Assembly (NCBI RefSeq): GCF_014201615.1
Contig: NZ_JACHEU010000001.1
Span: 2,189,631-2,253,630, forward strand
Direction of reading: 5' to 3'
DNA length: 64,000 nt
From: Aquamicrobium lusatiense
GTDB lineage: Bacteria > Pseudomonadota > Alphaproteobacteria > Rhizobiales > Rhizobiaceae
The stretch's first letter is position 1, and every line of letters starts with the position of its first letter. The notes beneath the pieces were generated by a model. The model searched no databases, had not been told where the DNA came from, and was given only the letters and a program-made list of their open reading frames with translations. The position numbers and the translations under genes are program-made. Shown piece after piece: positions 18,066 through 26,435 of this stretch.

Positions 18066-18538
18066 GATACCGATCGAACCTCTCGAATTCTGTTACAGAG
18101 AGTAACACTGCTTGATCAGATTCAATGAGTAATGTGTCGTGAACAGCAAAGCTGTGGCGTGAAGTGACATCAGCGCCACAGCACGCAAAACGCGAGAGAG
18201 CTAATTTGAATTCGAAAAAATCGATTTAAATCAGTTGGCTATGGTTTTTCCCTGAGACTCTTGCGTGGTTTACGTTTGGTAAATAGATCGCGAGTGCCCG
18301 CTGCGACCGGGAGGCTGCACACCACGCATTTCTGTCGGCCTGATGGCCGGGAATCCTTTGAGCCGGCGAATCAGCGACGCGCTTGTGTTCAGGAATGAAT
18401 GCGCGTGGGGAGGTCTGGCGGACGCAGGGTAAATTGCAGGCTGGCACTAAAGTGCCGCTTCATGTATGGAGCGACGTTTCCTATACTATATATGGGAGTA
18501 ATGGGGCGAGACCCCGGAAATTAAGAGTGGTTGAGACA
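18066..18538. promoter_or_regulatory. Divergent regulatory region between the ABC transporter and DAHP synthase genes
   Basis: This 473-base non-coding stretch carries three clear inverted repeats: TGTTAC-AGAGA-GTAACA (18091-18107, next to the ABC gene start), GCTGTGGCG / CGCCACAGC with a 14-base loop (18151-18182), and the perfect palindrome GGCACTAAAGTGCC (18443-18456) about 85 bases before the DAHP synthase start. TATACT/TATATAT (around 18482-18491) is a likely -10 element. A 20-codon open frame (18462-18524) with two Tyr and one Phe overlaps that element. Confidence 0.5.
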
Positions 18539-19915
18539 ATGACGAAGTGGTCCCCGAATTCTTGGAGAGCAATGCCGATCCAGCAGGTTCCGGCTTATCC
18601 GGACGTCGACGCCCTGCGGGCTGTCGAGGCCCAGCTCGCCAGCTTTCCGCCACTCGTTTTTGCGGGCGAGGCGCGAAAGCTCAAGAAGCAGCTTGCCAGC
18701 GTGGCTGCCGGCGAAGCCTTCCTGCTTCAGGGCGGCGACTGCGCCGAAAGCTTCGTGGAACATGGCGCGGACAACATCCGCGACTTCTTCCGCGTTTTCC
18801 TCCAGATGTCGGTCGTCCTGACTTTTGCTGCCTCACAGCCGGTGGTTAAGGTCGGCCGCGTTGCCGGCCAGTTCGCCAAGCCGCGCTCGTCCGATAACGA
18901 GACCAAGGGTGAAGTGACGTTGCCGAGCTACCGCGGCGACATCATCAACGGCATCGATTTCGACGCCGCGTCCCGCGTACCCGATCCGCGCCGTCAGGTC
19001 ATGGCTTACCGCCAGTCGGCGGCGACGCTCAATCTTCTGCGCGCCTTCGCGCAGGGCGGATATGCCAGCCTTGAGAACGTCCACCGCTGGATGCTGGGCT
19101 TCGTGTCCGACAGCCCACAGGGCGAGAAGTATGAATCGCTCGCGCATCGCATCACCGAGACGATGGACTTCATGAAGGCCGTCGGCATTACCTCGGAAAC
19201 CAACCATGCTCTGCGCGAGACCGATTTCTATACCAGCCATGAGGCGCTGCTTCTTGGCTACGAGGAAGCGCTGACGCGCGTCGATTCCACATCCGGCGAC
19301 TGGTATGCCACTTCCGGTCACATGATCTGGATCGGCGACCGTACCCGTCAGGCGGATCACGCTCACATCGAATATTGCCGGGGCATCAAAAACCCGCTCG
19401 GCCTGAAGTGCGGCCCGAGCATCACTCCTGACAATCTGCTTGAGCTGATCGACAAGCTGAACCCGGAAAACGAACCCGGCCGCCTTACGCTGATCGCGCG
19501 CTTCGGCTCGGACAAGGTGGAAGAGCATCTGCCGAAGCTGGTGCGGGCGGTGAAGGCCGAGGGTCGTTCGGTGGTCTGGTCGTGCGATCCGATGCATGGC
19601 AACACCATCACTGCGGCCGGCTACAAGACGCGTCCCTTCGACCGCATCCTCAAGGAGGTCCAGACCTTCTTCGACGTGCATCGCGCCGAAGGCACTCATC
19701 CGGGCGGCATCCATGTGGAAATGACCGGCAAGAACGTGACGGAATGCACGGGCGGTGCGCGTGCGATCACCGCCGAGGAGCTTCAGGATCGCTACCACAC
19801 CCATTGCGATCCGCGCCTCAACGCCGATCAGGCGATCGAGCTTGCTTTCCTGGTATCCGATCTTCTGCGTGACAACCGCCCTGCGGAACAGCAGAAGCAG
19901 GCCGCATCAGCCTGA
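18539..19915 (+). CDS. aroG: Class II 3-deoxy-7-phosphoheptulonate (DAHP) synthase
   Basis: First enzyme of the shikimate pathway, joining phosphoenolpyruvate and erythrose-4-phosphate. This is the plant/class II type (458 aa): [12 protein letters not shown] with the metal-binding cysteine, [13 protein letters not shown] with substrate-binding Arg/Lys, [10 protein letters not shown], and [10 protein letters not shown] with the metal-binding aspartate and histidine region. ATG at 18539 (MTKWSPNSW) is the conserved start; the frame is open upstream but unrelated to the family. Rhizobiales normally carry this single class II enzyme. It probably has its own promoter just upstream. Confidence 0.94.
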   Translation: MTKWSPNSWRAMPIQQVPAYPDVDALRAVEAQLASFPPLVFAGEARKLKKQLASVAAGEAFLLQGGDCAESFVEHGADNIRDFFRVFLQMSVVLTFAASQPVVKVGRVAGQFAKPRSSDNETKGEVTLPSYRGDIINGIDFDAASRVPDPRRQVMAYRQSAATLNLLRAFAQGGYASLENVHRWMLGFVSDSPQGEKYESLAHRITETMDFMKAVGITSETNHALRETDFYTSHEALLLGYEEALTRVDSTSGDWYATSGHMIWIGDRTRQADHAHIEYCRGIKNPLGLKCGPSITPDNLLELIDKLNPENEPGRLTLIARFGSDKVEEHLPKLVRAVKAEGRSVVWSCDPMHGNTITAAGYKTRPFDRILKEVQTFFDVHRAEGTHPGGIHVEMTGKNVTECTGGARAITAEELQDRYHTHCDPRLNADQAIELAFLVSDLLRDNRPAEQQKQAASA

Positions 19916-19933
19916 TCATTCTTGCAGAACAGG

Positions 19934-19964
19934 AAAAAGGCGCTCCCGGTGAGCGCCTTTTTTA
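19934..19964 (+). terminator. Rho-independent terminator after DAHP synthase
   Basis: AAAAAGGCGCTC / GAGCGCCTTTTTT stem with a short CCGGT loop and a terminal T run, 18 bases after the stop. Confidence 0.93.
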
Positions 19965-19998
19965 TGCCTGCGGCTGCGCATGAAGCGCGAGGGGATCA

Positions 19999-21072
19999 TC
20001 AATCCTTCCGGTAAAGCAGCCATTTGTTGGTGCTTTCGGTGCCGATGTCGGAATGGCGTGTCACGCGATTTCTGCCCGCGACTTTCGAGCGATAGAGCGC
20101 CCTGTCTGCCTTGATATACAATTCATCCGAGGTCGCGGCTTCGGCTGCCATGCAGATGCCCATCGAAACCGTCACCGGGCCGTAGCTCACCCCCGTCACA
20201 GGATCGGTGAACCGGGTCTGCTCCACCAGCCTGCGCAGGCGTTCGGCGATCTCGGTGGTGTGGTCCTCGCTCGTTCCCTCGACGATGATGGCGAATTCCT
20301 CTCCGCCAGTACGGGCGACGAACACGCCGCGACGCACGCTGCTCTGGAATATGTCTGCGATGGAGCGGATGATGCGGTCACCTACCGGGTGGCCGAAACG
20401 GTCGTTGATCTTCTTGAAATCGTCGATGTCGGCAAGGATCAGCGCGTTGAACAGTATGTCCTTTTTAGAACTGTAGATACGCGCGATTTCCGTGTCGAAT
20501 GCACGACGGTTGAGGATTTGCGTGAGCGGATCGGTTTCGGCGAGGCGTTTGTATTCCTCAAGCTTGCACTTCACAGCTTCCAGCTCGTCGGATTTTTCGC
20601 TGAGCGTGCTTTCCATCTGCCTGCCACGGTCAATGGTGGAGGTCGTGGCCACCGCCACGGCACCGACGATCTTCTGCAACAGTTCCCGCGAAATGGCCGA
20701 TCTGTTGGCAAGGCCGTCGGATGTTTCGCTCAGGATGCGGCCGTATTTTTCGACCTGCGTGCGTTCGCTGCGCAGAAGCGTGGCGACGTCTTCCAGTTCC
20801 CGCGCAAGAACTTCGCGTGCCTGCTCCACGAAACCCTGGCCATAGTGATGCGCGCAAAAGCGCTTGCCCACTTCATCCAGTTGCTGCTGCGTGGGGCGAT
20901 TGCCGAGCGCCACCACGGCCAGCCCCAGGGCAGGGTTGGCGCCGCTGAGCGCTTCATAAAAGATTTCATAGTTGCGCGGCAGTCCAATAACACCCAGACG
21001 GCGCATCGTTGCCACCACAGCTCCGGCCAGATCTTTCTGGGGTCTTTCCTGATGCGTTGCTGCGGCCTGCAT
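19999..21072 (-). CDS. Diguanylate cyclase (GGDEF domain), soluble
   Basis: Intact GGEEF active site (RTGGEEFAII) and ETDPLTQILNRRAFD entry motif; makes cyclic di-GMP. The N-terminal half is helical and hydrophilic with a probable coiled coil (heptad-like region around ESTLSEKSDELEAVKCKLEEYKRLAE), and no membrane helix, so it is likely a cytosolic dimer. ATG 21072 (MQAAATHQERPQ) gives 357 aa; ATG 21117 is also in frame and neither has a strong ribosome-binding site. The coiled-coil input resembles other rhizobial soluble cyclases of unknown signal. Confidence 0.87.
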   Translation of the reverse strand: MQAAATHQERPQKDLAGAVVATMRRLGVIGLPRNYEIFYEALSGANPALGLAVVALGNRPTQQQLDEVGKRFCAHHYGQGFVEQAREVLARELEDVATLLRSERTQVEKYGRILSETSDGLANRSAISRELLQKIVGAVAVATTSTIDRGRQMESTLSEKSDELEAVKCKLEEYKRLAETDPLTQILNRRAFDTEIARIYSSKKDILFNALILADIDDFKKINDRFGHPVGDRIIRSIADIFQSSVRRGVFVARTGGEEFAIIVEGTSEDHTTEIAERLRRLVEQTRFTDPVTGVSYGPVTVSMGICMAAEAATSDELYIKADRALYRSKVAGRNRVTRHSDIGTESTNKWLLYRKD

Positions 21073-21117
21073 AAAGATGACTCGTTTGTCCGTTGTTCCG
21101 GCGCGCCTGTCAGGCAT

Positions 21118-21428
21118 GCGCCCAATCGGGAGCCTTGATATGCATCAGACAAATGGCGCTGTCCCATGCCCCCAATGCACACCGCGCACTGAAATTCTTA
21201 GTCGGTGTGCGCTAAATCTTTATTAAAAACCTACAACCTGATGTCATGAATATGAAGATTTTCAACTTCAGGGATATGGGGCCGCATGGTTCAGGCATTC
21301 TGCTCTGCTGAGTGCGCTTGCCCATTTCGGGAGGGTGAGGGATAAGCGCATCCGGTTCACGGAACGGTCACATTCTTCCCGTTCTTCGCCTGCGATCAGC
21401 AGGACGCCCGGCAGGAGGCAAAGACGAC
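21118..21428. promoter_or_regulatory. AT-rich divergent intergenic region with an inverted repeat
   Basis: No gene is visible. GCACACCG / CGGTGTGC (21177-21184 and 21203-21210) form an 8-bp stem around an 18-base loop. An AT-rich stretch (about 21211-21280, including TTTATTAAAAACC) follows and contrasts with the GC-rich surroundings, so promoters for the divergent cyclase and dgkA genes are likely here. Confidence 0.35.
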
Positions 21429-21788
21429 ATGAAGCGGCTCATGGATGCATTCTTCAACTCGGTGCGGGCTTTCCGCCGTCTGGCCGGGAGCGAACCTGCC
21501 TTCCAGCAGGAGCTGATCCTGTTGCTGATCGCCATTCCGGTGGGCTGGCTCGTCTCGTCATCGTGGAAGGGCTATGCGCTCCTGATCGCCGCGGTTCTCT
21601 TCCTGATCCTCGTCGAGGTGCTCAATACCGGCATCGAGGCTGCATGCGATGCCGTCAGCCGGGAATTCAACATCGACATACAGCTCGCCAAGGATTGCGG
21701 ATCGCTGGCGGTGCTGATCGCTATTCTTCTGTCCGGCGGTGTCTGGGTGGTCGCCATCTTCGAGCGGCTGTTCGGATCGCCGGTCTAG
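21429..21788 (+). CDS. dgkA: Diacylglycerol kinase
   Basis: Small three-helix membrane enzyme (119 aa) that phosphorylates diacylglycerol, recycling lipid by-products of periplasmic glucan or LPS modification. Conserved segments: FNSVRAFRRLAGSEPAFQQE at the N-terminus and VEVLNTGIEAACDAVSREF, which holds the catalytic glutamate and the ENxAIE-like motif, then AKDCGSLAVLIAI. AGGAGG precedes the ATG by 11 bases. Confidence 0.93.
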   Translation: MKRLMDAFFNSVRAFRRLAGSEPAFQQELILLLIAIPVGWLVSSSWKGYALLIAAVLFLILVEVLNTGIEAACDAVSREFNIDIQLAKDCGSLAVLIAILLSGGVWVVAIFERLFGSPV

Positions 21789-21829
21789 GGGCAGTTTCCT
21801 TCTGCGCAGACTCCCGCTAAACCGGCATC

Positions 21830-23512
21830 ATGAGCAAGAAGACATCGCCCGATATTCTCCGCATCGCCATTGCCCAGCTCAACCCCACTGTCGGGGATGT
21901 TGCGGCCAATCTTGCCAGAGCGCGGCAGGCGCGGGCCGACGCGGCCAGCCAGGGCGCCGATCTCGTCCTGTTCACTGAACTGTTCATATCCGGCTATCCG
22001 CCGGAGGATCTGATCCTGAAGCCCGCTTTCCTCAGGGCCTGCGAGCGGGCCGCCGAAGAGATCGCGGCGGAAACGGCCGATGGTGGTCCGGGCATCATCA
22101 TCGGCGTTCCCCTGAAGCGCAGCAGCGGAACCCACAATGCCGTGATCGTCGCCGATGGTGGCAAGATCATTGCCGAGCGCTTCAAGGTCGATCTGCCGAA
22201 CTATGGCGAATTCGATGAAAAGCGCGTCTTTCAGGCGGGGCCGGACATGCCGGGCCCGGTGAATTTCCGGAGCATTCGTCTTGGGATTCCGATCTGCGAG
22301 GACATCTGGGGCGATTTCGGCGTGTGCGAGACGCTGGCCGAAAGCGGCGCGGAGCTGCTGGTCGTGCCGAACGGATCGCCCTACTATCGCGGCAAGGTCG
22401 ACATTCGCCATCAGATCGTCATCCGGCAGGTGATCGAAAGCGGCCTGCCGCTGATCTACGCCAATCAGGTTGGCGGGCAGGACGAGCTGGTGTTCGATGG
22501 CGCGTCCTTCGCCATCGGGGCCGACAAGTCGCTTGTCTTCCAGATGAGCCAGTTCGAGGAAACGCTCGCCGTCACCACCTGGAAAAGGCAGGGCGACCAC
22601 TGGGCCTGCGATCAGGGGCCCATGTCGCGGATTCCTGAGAAGGAAGAGGCGGATTACCGTGCCTGCATGCTTGGCCTCCGCGACTATGTGAACAAGAACG
22701 GCTTCAAAAATGTCGTTCTCGGCCTGTCGGGCGGTATCGATTCAGCCATCTGCGCTGCGCTCGCCGTGGATGCGCTGGGCGAGGAGCGTGTGCGCTGCGT
22801 GATGATGCCTTACCGGTATACCTCGAAGGAATCGCTGAAAGATGCCGAGGATTGCGCACGTGCTCTCGGCTGCCGCTATGACATCGTGCCGATTGCCGAG
22901 CCCGTCGAAGGCTTCCAGAACGCGCTGGCGCAGCTTTTCGAGGGCACGCAGGCGGGTATCACCGAAGAAAACCTGCAAAGCCGCGCCCGCGGCACCCTGC
23001 TGATGGCGATCTCAAACAAGTTCGGCTCCATGGTCGTCACTACCGGCAACAAGAGCGAGATGTCGGTCGGCTACGCCACCCTTTATGGCGACATGAATGG
23101 CGGCTTCAATCCGATCAAGGACCTCTACAAGCTGCAGGTCTATGCCATTTCGCGATGGCGCAACAATGAAGTGCCGCCGGGTGCCCTGGGGCCTTCCGGC
23201 GAGGTTATCCCAGTCAACATCATCGAGAAGGTTCCGACCGCCGAATTGCGCGAGAACCAGACCGATCAGGATTCGCTGCCACCCTATGAGGTTCTCGACG
23301 ATATTCTGGAATGTCTGGTCGAAAACGAGATGGGCGTTGATGACATCGTCGCGCGCGGACATGACCGCGAGACGGTGATGCGCGTAGAAAACCTGCTCTA
23401 CATTGCCGAATACAAGCGCCGCCAGGCGGCTCCGGGCGTCAAGATCACGAAGAAGAACTTTGGCCGCGACCGCCGCTACCCGATCACCAACAGGTTCCGC
23501 GACCGTGGCTGA
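21830..23512 (+). CDS. nadE: Glutamine-dependent NAD+ synthetase
   Basis: Two-domain enzyme (560 aa) that amidates deamido-NAD. The N-terminal nitrilase-fold glutaminase shows the triad: Glu in FTELFISGYPPEDL, Lys in FKVDLPNYGEFDE and Cys in GIPICEDIWGD. The C-terminal synthetase domain starts near residue 280 with the ATP-pyrophosphatase loop LGLSGGIDSAICAALAVDA. The stop overlaps the GTG start of the following GNAT gene, so the two are probably co-transcribed. Confidence 0.95.
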   Translation: MSKKTSPDILRIAIAQLNPTVGDVAANLARARQARADAASQGADLVLFTELFISGYPPEDLILKPAFLRACERAAEEIAAETADGGPGIIIGVPLKRSSGTHNAVIVADGGKIIAERFKVDLPNYGEFDEKRVFQAGPDMPGPVNFRSIRLGIPICEDIWGDFGVCETLAESGAELLVVPNGSPYYRGKVDIRHQIVIRQVIESGLPLIYANQVGGQDELVFDGASFAIGADKSLVFQMSQFEETLAVTTWKRQGDHWACDQGPMSRIPEKEEADYRACMLGLRDYVNKNGFKNVVLGLSGGIDSAICAALAVDALGEERVRCVMMPYRYTSKESLKDAEDCARALGCRYDIVPIAEPVEGFQNALAQLFEGTQAGITEENLQSRARGTLLMAISNKFGSMVVTTGNKSEMSVGYATLYGDMNGGFNPIKDLYKLQVYAISRWRNNEVPPGALGPSGEVIPVNIIEKVPTAELRENQTDQDSLPPYEVLDDILECLVENEMGVDDIVARGHDRETVMRVENLLYIAEYKRRQAAPGVKITKKNFGRDRRYPITNRFRDRG

Positions 23513-23915
23513 CAGGCCCGAAGTCGAGATTTCCTATGATCTTGAGCGGATCGACTTCGAGCGCACGTCGGAACTGATCAGAGCCTCCTACTGGGGCGAA
23601 AAGCGCACTGATGCGATCAACCGCAGGGCTTTCGACCACTCGGCCTGCGCGGCGGCTTTCATCGATGGACAGCAGGTCGGTTTCGCCCGCGCGATGACGG
23701 ACTATGCCTGCTTTGCCTATCTCTGTGACGTGATCGTCTGGCCGGACAAGCGTGGGGCGGGTATCGGCAAGAAGCTTGTGCAGGCCATGCTTGACCATCC
23801 CGACCTCGCCGGCATTCCGGCTTTCAGTCTGCGCACCAGCGACGCGCATTCGTTCTATGAGGCTTTCGGCTTCGAAGTCTCGAGAGATGGCATGTATATG
23901 CGCTTCGTGCGCTGA
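23505..23915 (+). CDS. GNAT-family N-acetyltransferase
   Basis: 136-aa acetyltransferase. The acetyl-CoA loop is in VIVWPDKRGAGIGKKLVQAML (R-G-A-G-I-G-K), with YLCDV as beta-4 and the C-terminal FSLRTSDAHSFYEAFGFE motif. GTG at 23505 overlaps the end of nadE by eight bases and gives a protein starting just before the first strand. The substrate is unknown. The coupling to nadE may be convenience rather than function. Confidence 0.86.
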   Translation: MADRPEVEISYDLERIDFERTSELIRASYWGEKRTDAINRRAFDHSACAAAFIDGQQVGFARAMTDYACFAYLCDVIVWPDKRGAGIGKKLVQAMLDHPDLAGIPAFSLRTSDAHSFYEAFGFEVSRDGMYMRFVR

Positions 23916-23998
23916 GGCATTGTTACGCCAACGAAATGCCACAGCACACTGCCAATGGCTGTGTTGCCAATTTCCACCCCATCCGGTAGGCCACAACG

Positions 23999-25372
23999 AT
24001 GACCATAACCGTCCGCTTCGCACCTTCGCCCACGGGCCGAATCCATATCGGCAATACCCGTACGGCCCTGTTCAACTGGCTGTTCGCGCAAAAGCACAAT
24101 GGCCGCTTCATCCAGCGTTTCGACGACACCGATGTGGAGCGGTCGCGCAAGGAATATGCGGACTCCATCCTCTATGATCTTCACTGGCTGGGAATTTTCC
24201 CCGACAGCATCGAATATCAGTCGAAGCGTTTCGACGTTTACGATCAGGCAGTGGAGAAGCTGAAGGCGGCCGGAGTTCTGTATCCCTGCTATGAAACGCC
24301 GGAGGAATTGGATCTGCGCCGCAAGATCAGGCGCACGCGCGGTTTGCCGCCGGTCTATGGCCGCGAAGCGCTGGCCCTGACACAGGATGAGATCACAGAG
24401 TTCGAGGCGGATGGGCGCAGGCCGCACTGGCGTTTCCTGCTGCCCAATTTCGCCAGCGACCCCGCTGAAACGCAGCGCACCGAAGTGCACTGGAATGATC
24501 TGGTGCGGGGCGAGGAAACCGTCGATCTGGCATCGCTGTCCGATCCGGTTCTGGTGCGCGAGGACGGGACCTATCTCTACACCCTGCCGTCGGTCGTCGA
24601 CGACATCGACATGGGTGTCACCCATGTCATTCGTGGTGACGATCATGTCACCAATACCGGCGTGCAGATTGCGCTGTTCAGGGCGCTGGGAGCCGAACCG
24701 CCGGTGTTCGGCCATCACAATCTGCTCACCACATCGTCGGGCGAGGGGCTTTCCAAGCGCAGCGGCGCGCTCTCGGTCGAGAGCCTGCGTGAGGCGGGCG
24801 TCGAGCCGATGGCGATTGCTTCACTGGCGGTTTTGATCGGCACCTCCGAAAATGTTCAGGCGATCGACTCTTTGGCGGAACTGGCCACGCATTTCGATCC
24901 CGCATCGACCTCGAAATCGGCCGCCAAATTCGACCCGGACGAGCTGTTCGTTCTGAACCGCGCGCTGCTGCATCGCATGCCTTTTGAAGAGGTGCGCGAC
25001 CGGCTCGTTCTGTTCGGCATCGCCGATGAGCGGGCGGAGGCCTTCTGGAATGCCGTTCGCGGCAATCTCGACAAGATCGCAGATGCCCGCGACTGGTGGC
25101 GCATCGTCAACGAGGGGCCGCTGGAAGCGCAACAGTTCGATGCGGAGACGCTGGAGTTTCTGCGGTCAGGATTCGCACTCCTGCCCGAAGAGCCGTGGGG
25201 CGATACCGTCTGGAAACAGTGGACGGGGGCGATCCGCAAGGAAACCGGGCGAAAGGGCAAGGAGCTCTTCGCGCCGCTGCGGCTGGCGCTGACCGGGCGT
25301 TCATCCGGCCCGGAACTGGCGGAGCTTCTGCCGATTATCGGTCGGGAAGGAACGTTGGCCCGACGACCCTGA
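23999..25372 (+). CDS. gltX: Glutamyl-tRNA synthetase
   Basis: Class I aminoacyl-tRNA synthetase, 457 aa. It has the HIGH-type motif ([22 protein letters not shown]) near the N-terminus and the KMSKS-type motif as GEGLSKRSG (about residue 246). Rhizobiales usually carry two GltX paralogues, and this compact form with a short anticodon-binding region resembles the second copy; whether it also charges tRNA-Gln cannot be told. Its last 38 bases overlap, convergently, the end of the DUF2865 gene. Confidence 0.93.
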   Translation: MTITVRFAPSPTGRIHIGNTRTALFNWLFAQKHNGRFIQRFDDTDVERSRKEYADSILYDLHWLGIFPDSIEYQSKRFDVYDQAVEKLKAAGVLYPCYETPEELDLRRKIRRTRGLPPVYGREALALTQDEITEFEADGRRPHWRFLLPNFASDPAETQRTEVHWNDLVRGEETVDLASLSDPVLVREDGTYLYTLPSVVDDIDMGVTHVIRGDDHVTNTGVQIALFRALGAEPPVFGHHNLLTTSSGEGLSKRSGALSVESLREAGVEPMAIASLAVLIGTSENVQAIDSLAELATHFDPASTSKSAAKFDPDELFVLNRALLHRMPFEEVRDRLVLFGIADERAEAFWNAVRGNLDKIADARDWWRIVNEGPLEAQQFDAETLEFLRSGFALLPEEPWGDTVWKQWTGAIRKETGRKGKELFAPLRLALTGRSSGPELAELLPIIGREGTLARRP

Positions 25373-26375
25373 TCTTGCGGTCGTCGTCAGCTTCCCGCTC
25401 CACCGTTTCGACAGGTTTTTCCGCGGTCTCGTTCTGACCGCCACTTTTGCGCGGTGCTTCCATGGCTGAAACGGAGGAGCCCGGTTTCGTCGATATGCGG
25501 ACAGGGGGCGGGACGGCTTCACCGGCAAAGGAAGTGGCCTGCGCCGCCATGTTGCCGCCACAGCTGCAACCCGGCTCCGTCGGAACGTCCAGTCGCCGGA
25601 AGAACAGCGCGCGGGGCAGGTCGGCATAGCGCTTTCCGGTCACCGCCGAGATCATGGCGGTCGTGTCCTCGCCCTTGCTCTGGCTGTAGAACATCTCGAC
25701 TCGCGTGCCGGGGCAGGCCGCCTCGCAGCGGTTCTGGTCCCGCTGGAAGTCGGCCGGGCTCGTGGATTTCGACATCGGGAAGAAATAGCCGTCGCAGGTG
25801 CGCACGCATTGCGTCCGGTAGGGCCGGTTTGCCGGATAATAGATGGACGAGGAGCCGGTGCCGCGGATGACAACCCCCGCATTGGCGCCCGCGTCGGTGT
25901 CATTTTGGGCGAGGGGAGACGCATTGCGGACCGCCGCGTTGGCAGGCGCCTTCCTGGCACGGCATCCGTTTGCGTCCAACGCCGCCAGTATGCGCTTGCG
26001 GTCGGTTCGTCCAACGCCCTTGCCCATCCCCGCGCGCGTGTTCTGCAGGCTTTGCAGATTTTGCGTCATGCGTTTGATGGTTTCGTTCAGCTCGCCGCAC
26101 TGTGACCCTTTGCGGGCGAAGATGGAAAAGCTGCACCCCGAGGCGCTGGCACGCTGGCGCGCCCTGGCGATCTGGTCGCGTTGCCTGGCTATCGCGTCGT
26201 CGTACTTTTTTGCCTGGCCCACTTTCCTCGGCACGGAGGCGCGGGCAAGTTCGGCCTCCAGCTGGCGGCAGGAAGGGGCCGAATTGGCGGGCGTCACGCC
26301 GCAAAGCACCAGCGTTCCCACCAGTGCAAAAGCCGACATGATGCCTAAGCCAATATTGCGAACCGGGCCCGCCAC
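25335..26375 (-). CDS. DUF2865 domain protein, exported
   Basis: A 346-aa protein with an N-terminal signal or anchor ([25 protein letters not shown], cleavage likely after NSA). It then has a helical Arg/Gln-rich segment ([21 protein letters not shown]) and a Cys-containing core ([34 protein letters not shown]), which is the DUF2865 pattern found in Rhizobiales. Starts at GTG 26375 with GAGG upstream. Probably periplasmic; function unknown. The 3' end overlaps gltX. Confidence 0.85.
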   Translation of the reverse strand: MAGPVRNIGLGIMSAFALVGTLVLCGVTPANSAPSCRQLEAELARASVPRKVGQAKKYDDAIARQRDQIARARQRASASGCSFSIFARKGSQCGELNETIKRMTQNLQSLQNTRAGMGKGVGRTDRKRILAALDANGCRARKAPANAAVRNASPLAQNDTDAGANAGVVIRGTGSSSIYYPANRPYRTQCVRTCDGYFFPMSKSTSPADFQRDQNRCEAACPGTRVEMFYSQSKGEDTTAMISAVTGKRYADLPRALFFRRLDVPTEPGCSCGGNMAAQATSFAGEAVPPPVRISTKPGSSVSAMEAPRKSGGQNETAEKPVETVEREADDDRKIRVVGPTFLPDR

Positions 26376-26435
26376 TCCAACCTCGCCATGAATTGCGCGG
26401 GCAGAGTAGCGGTTGCCGGTTAATTCCGCCTTTCG

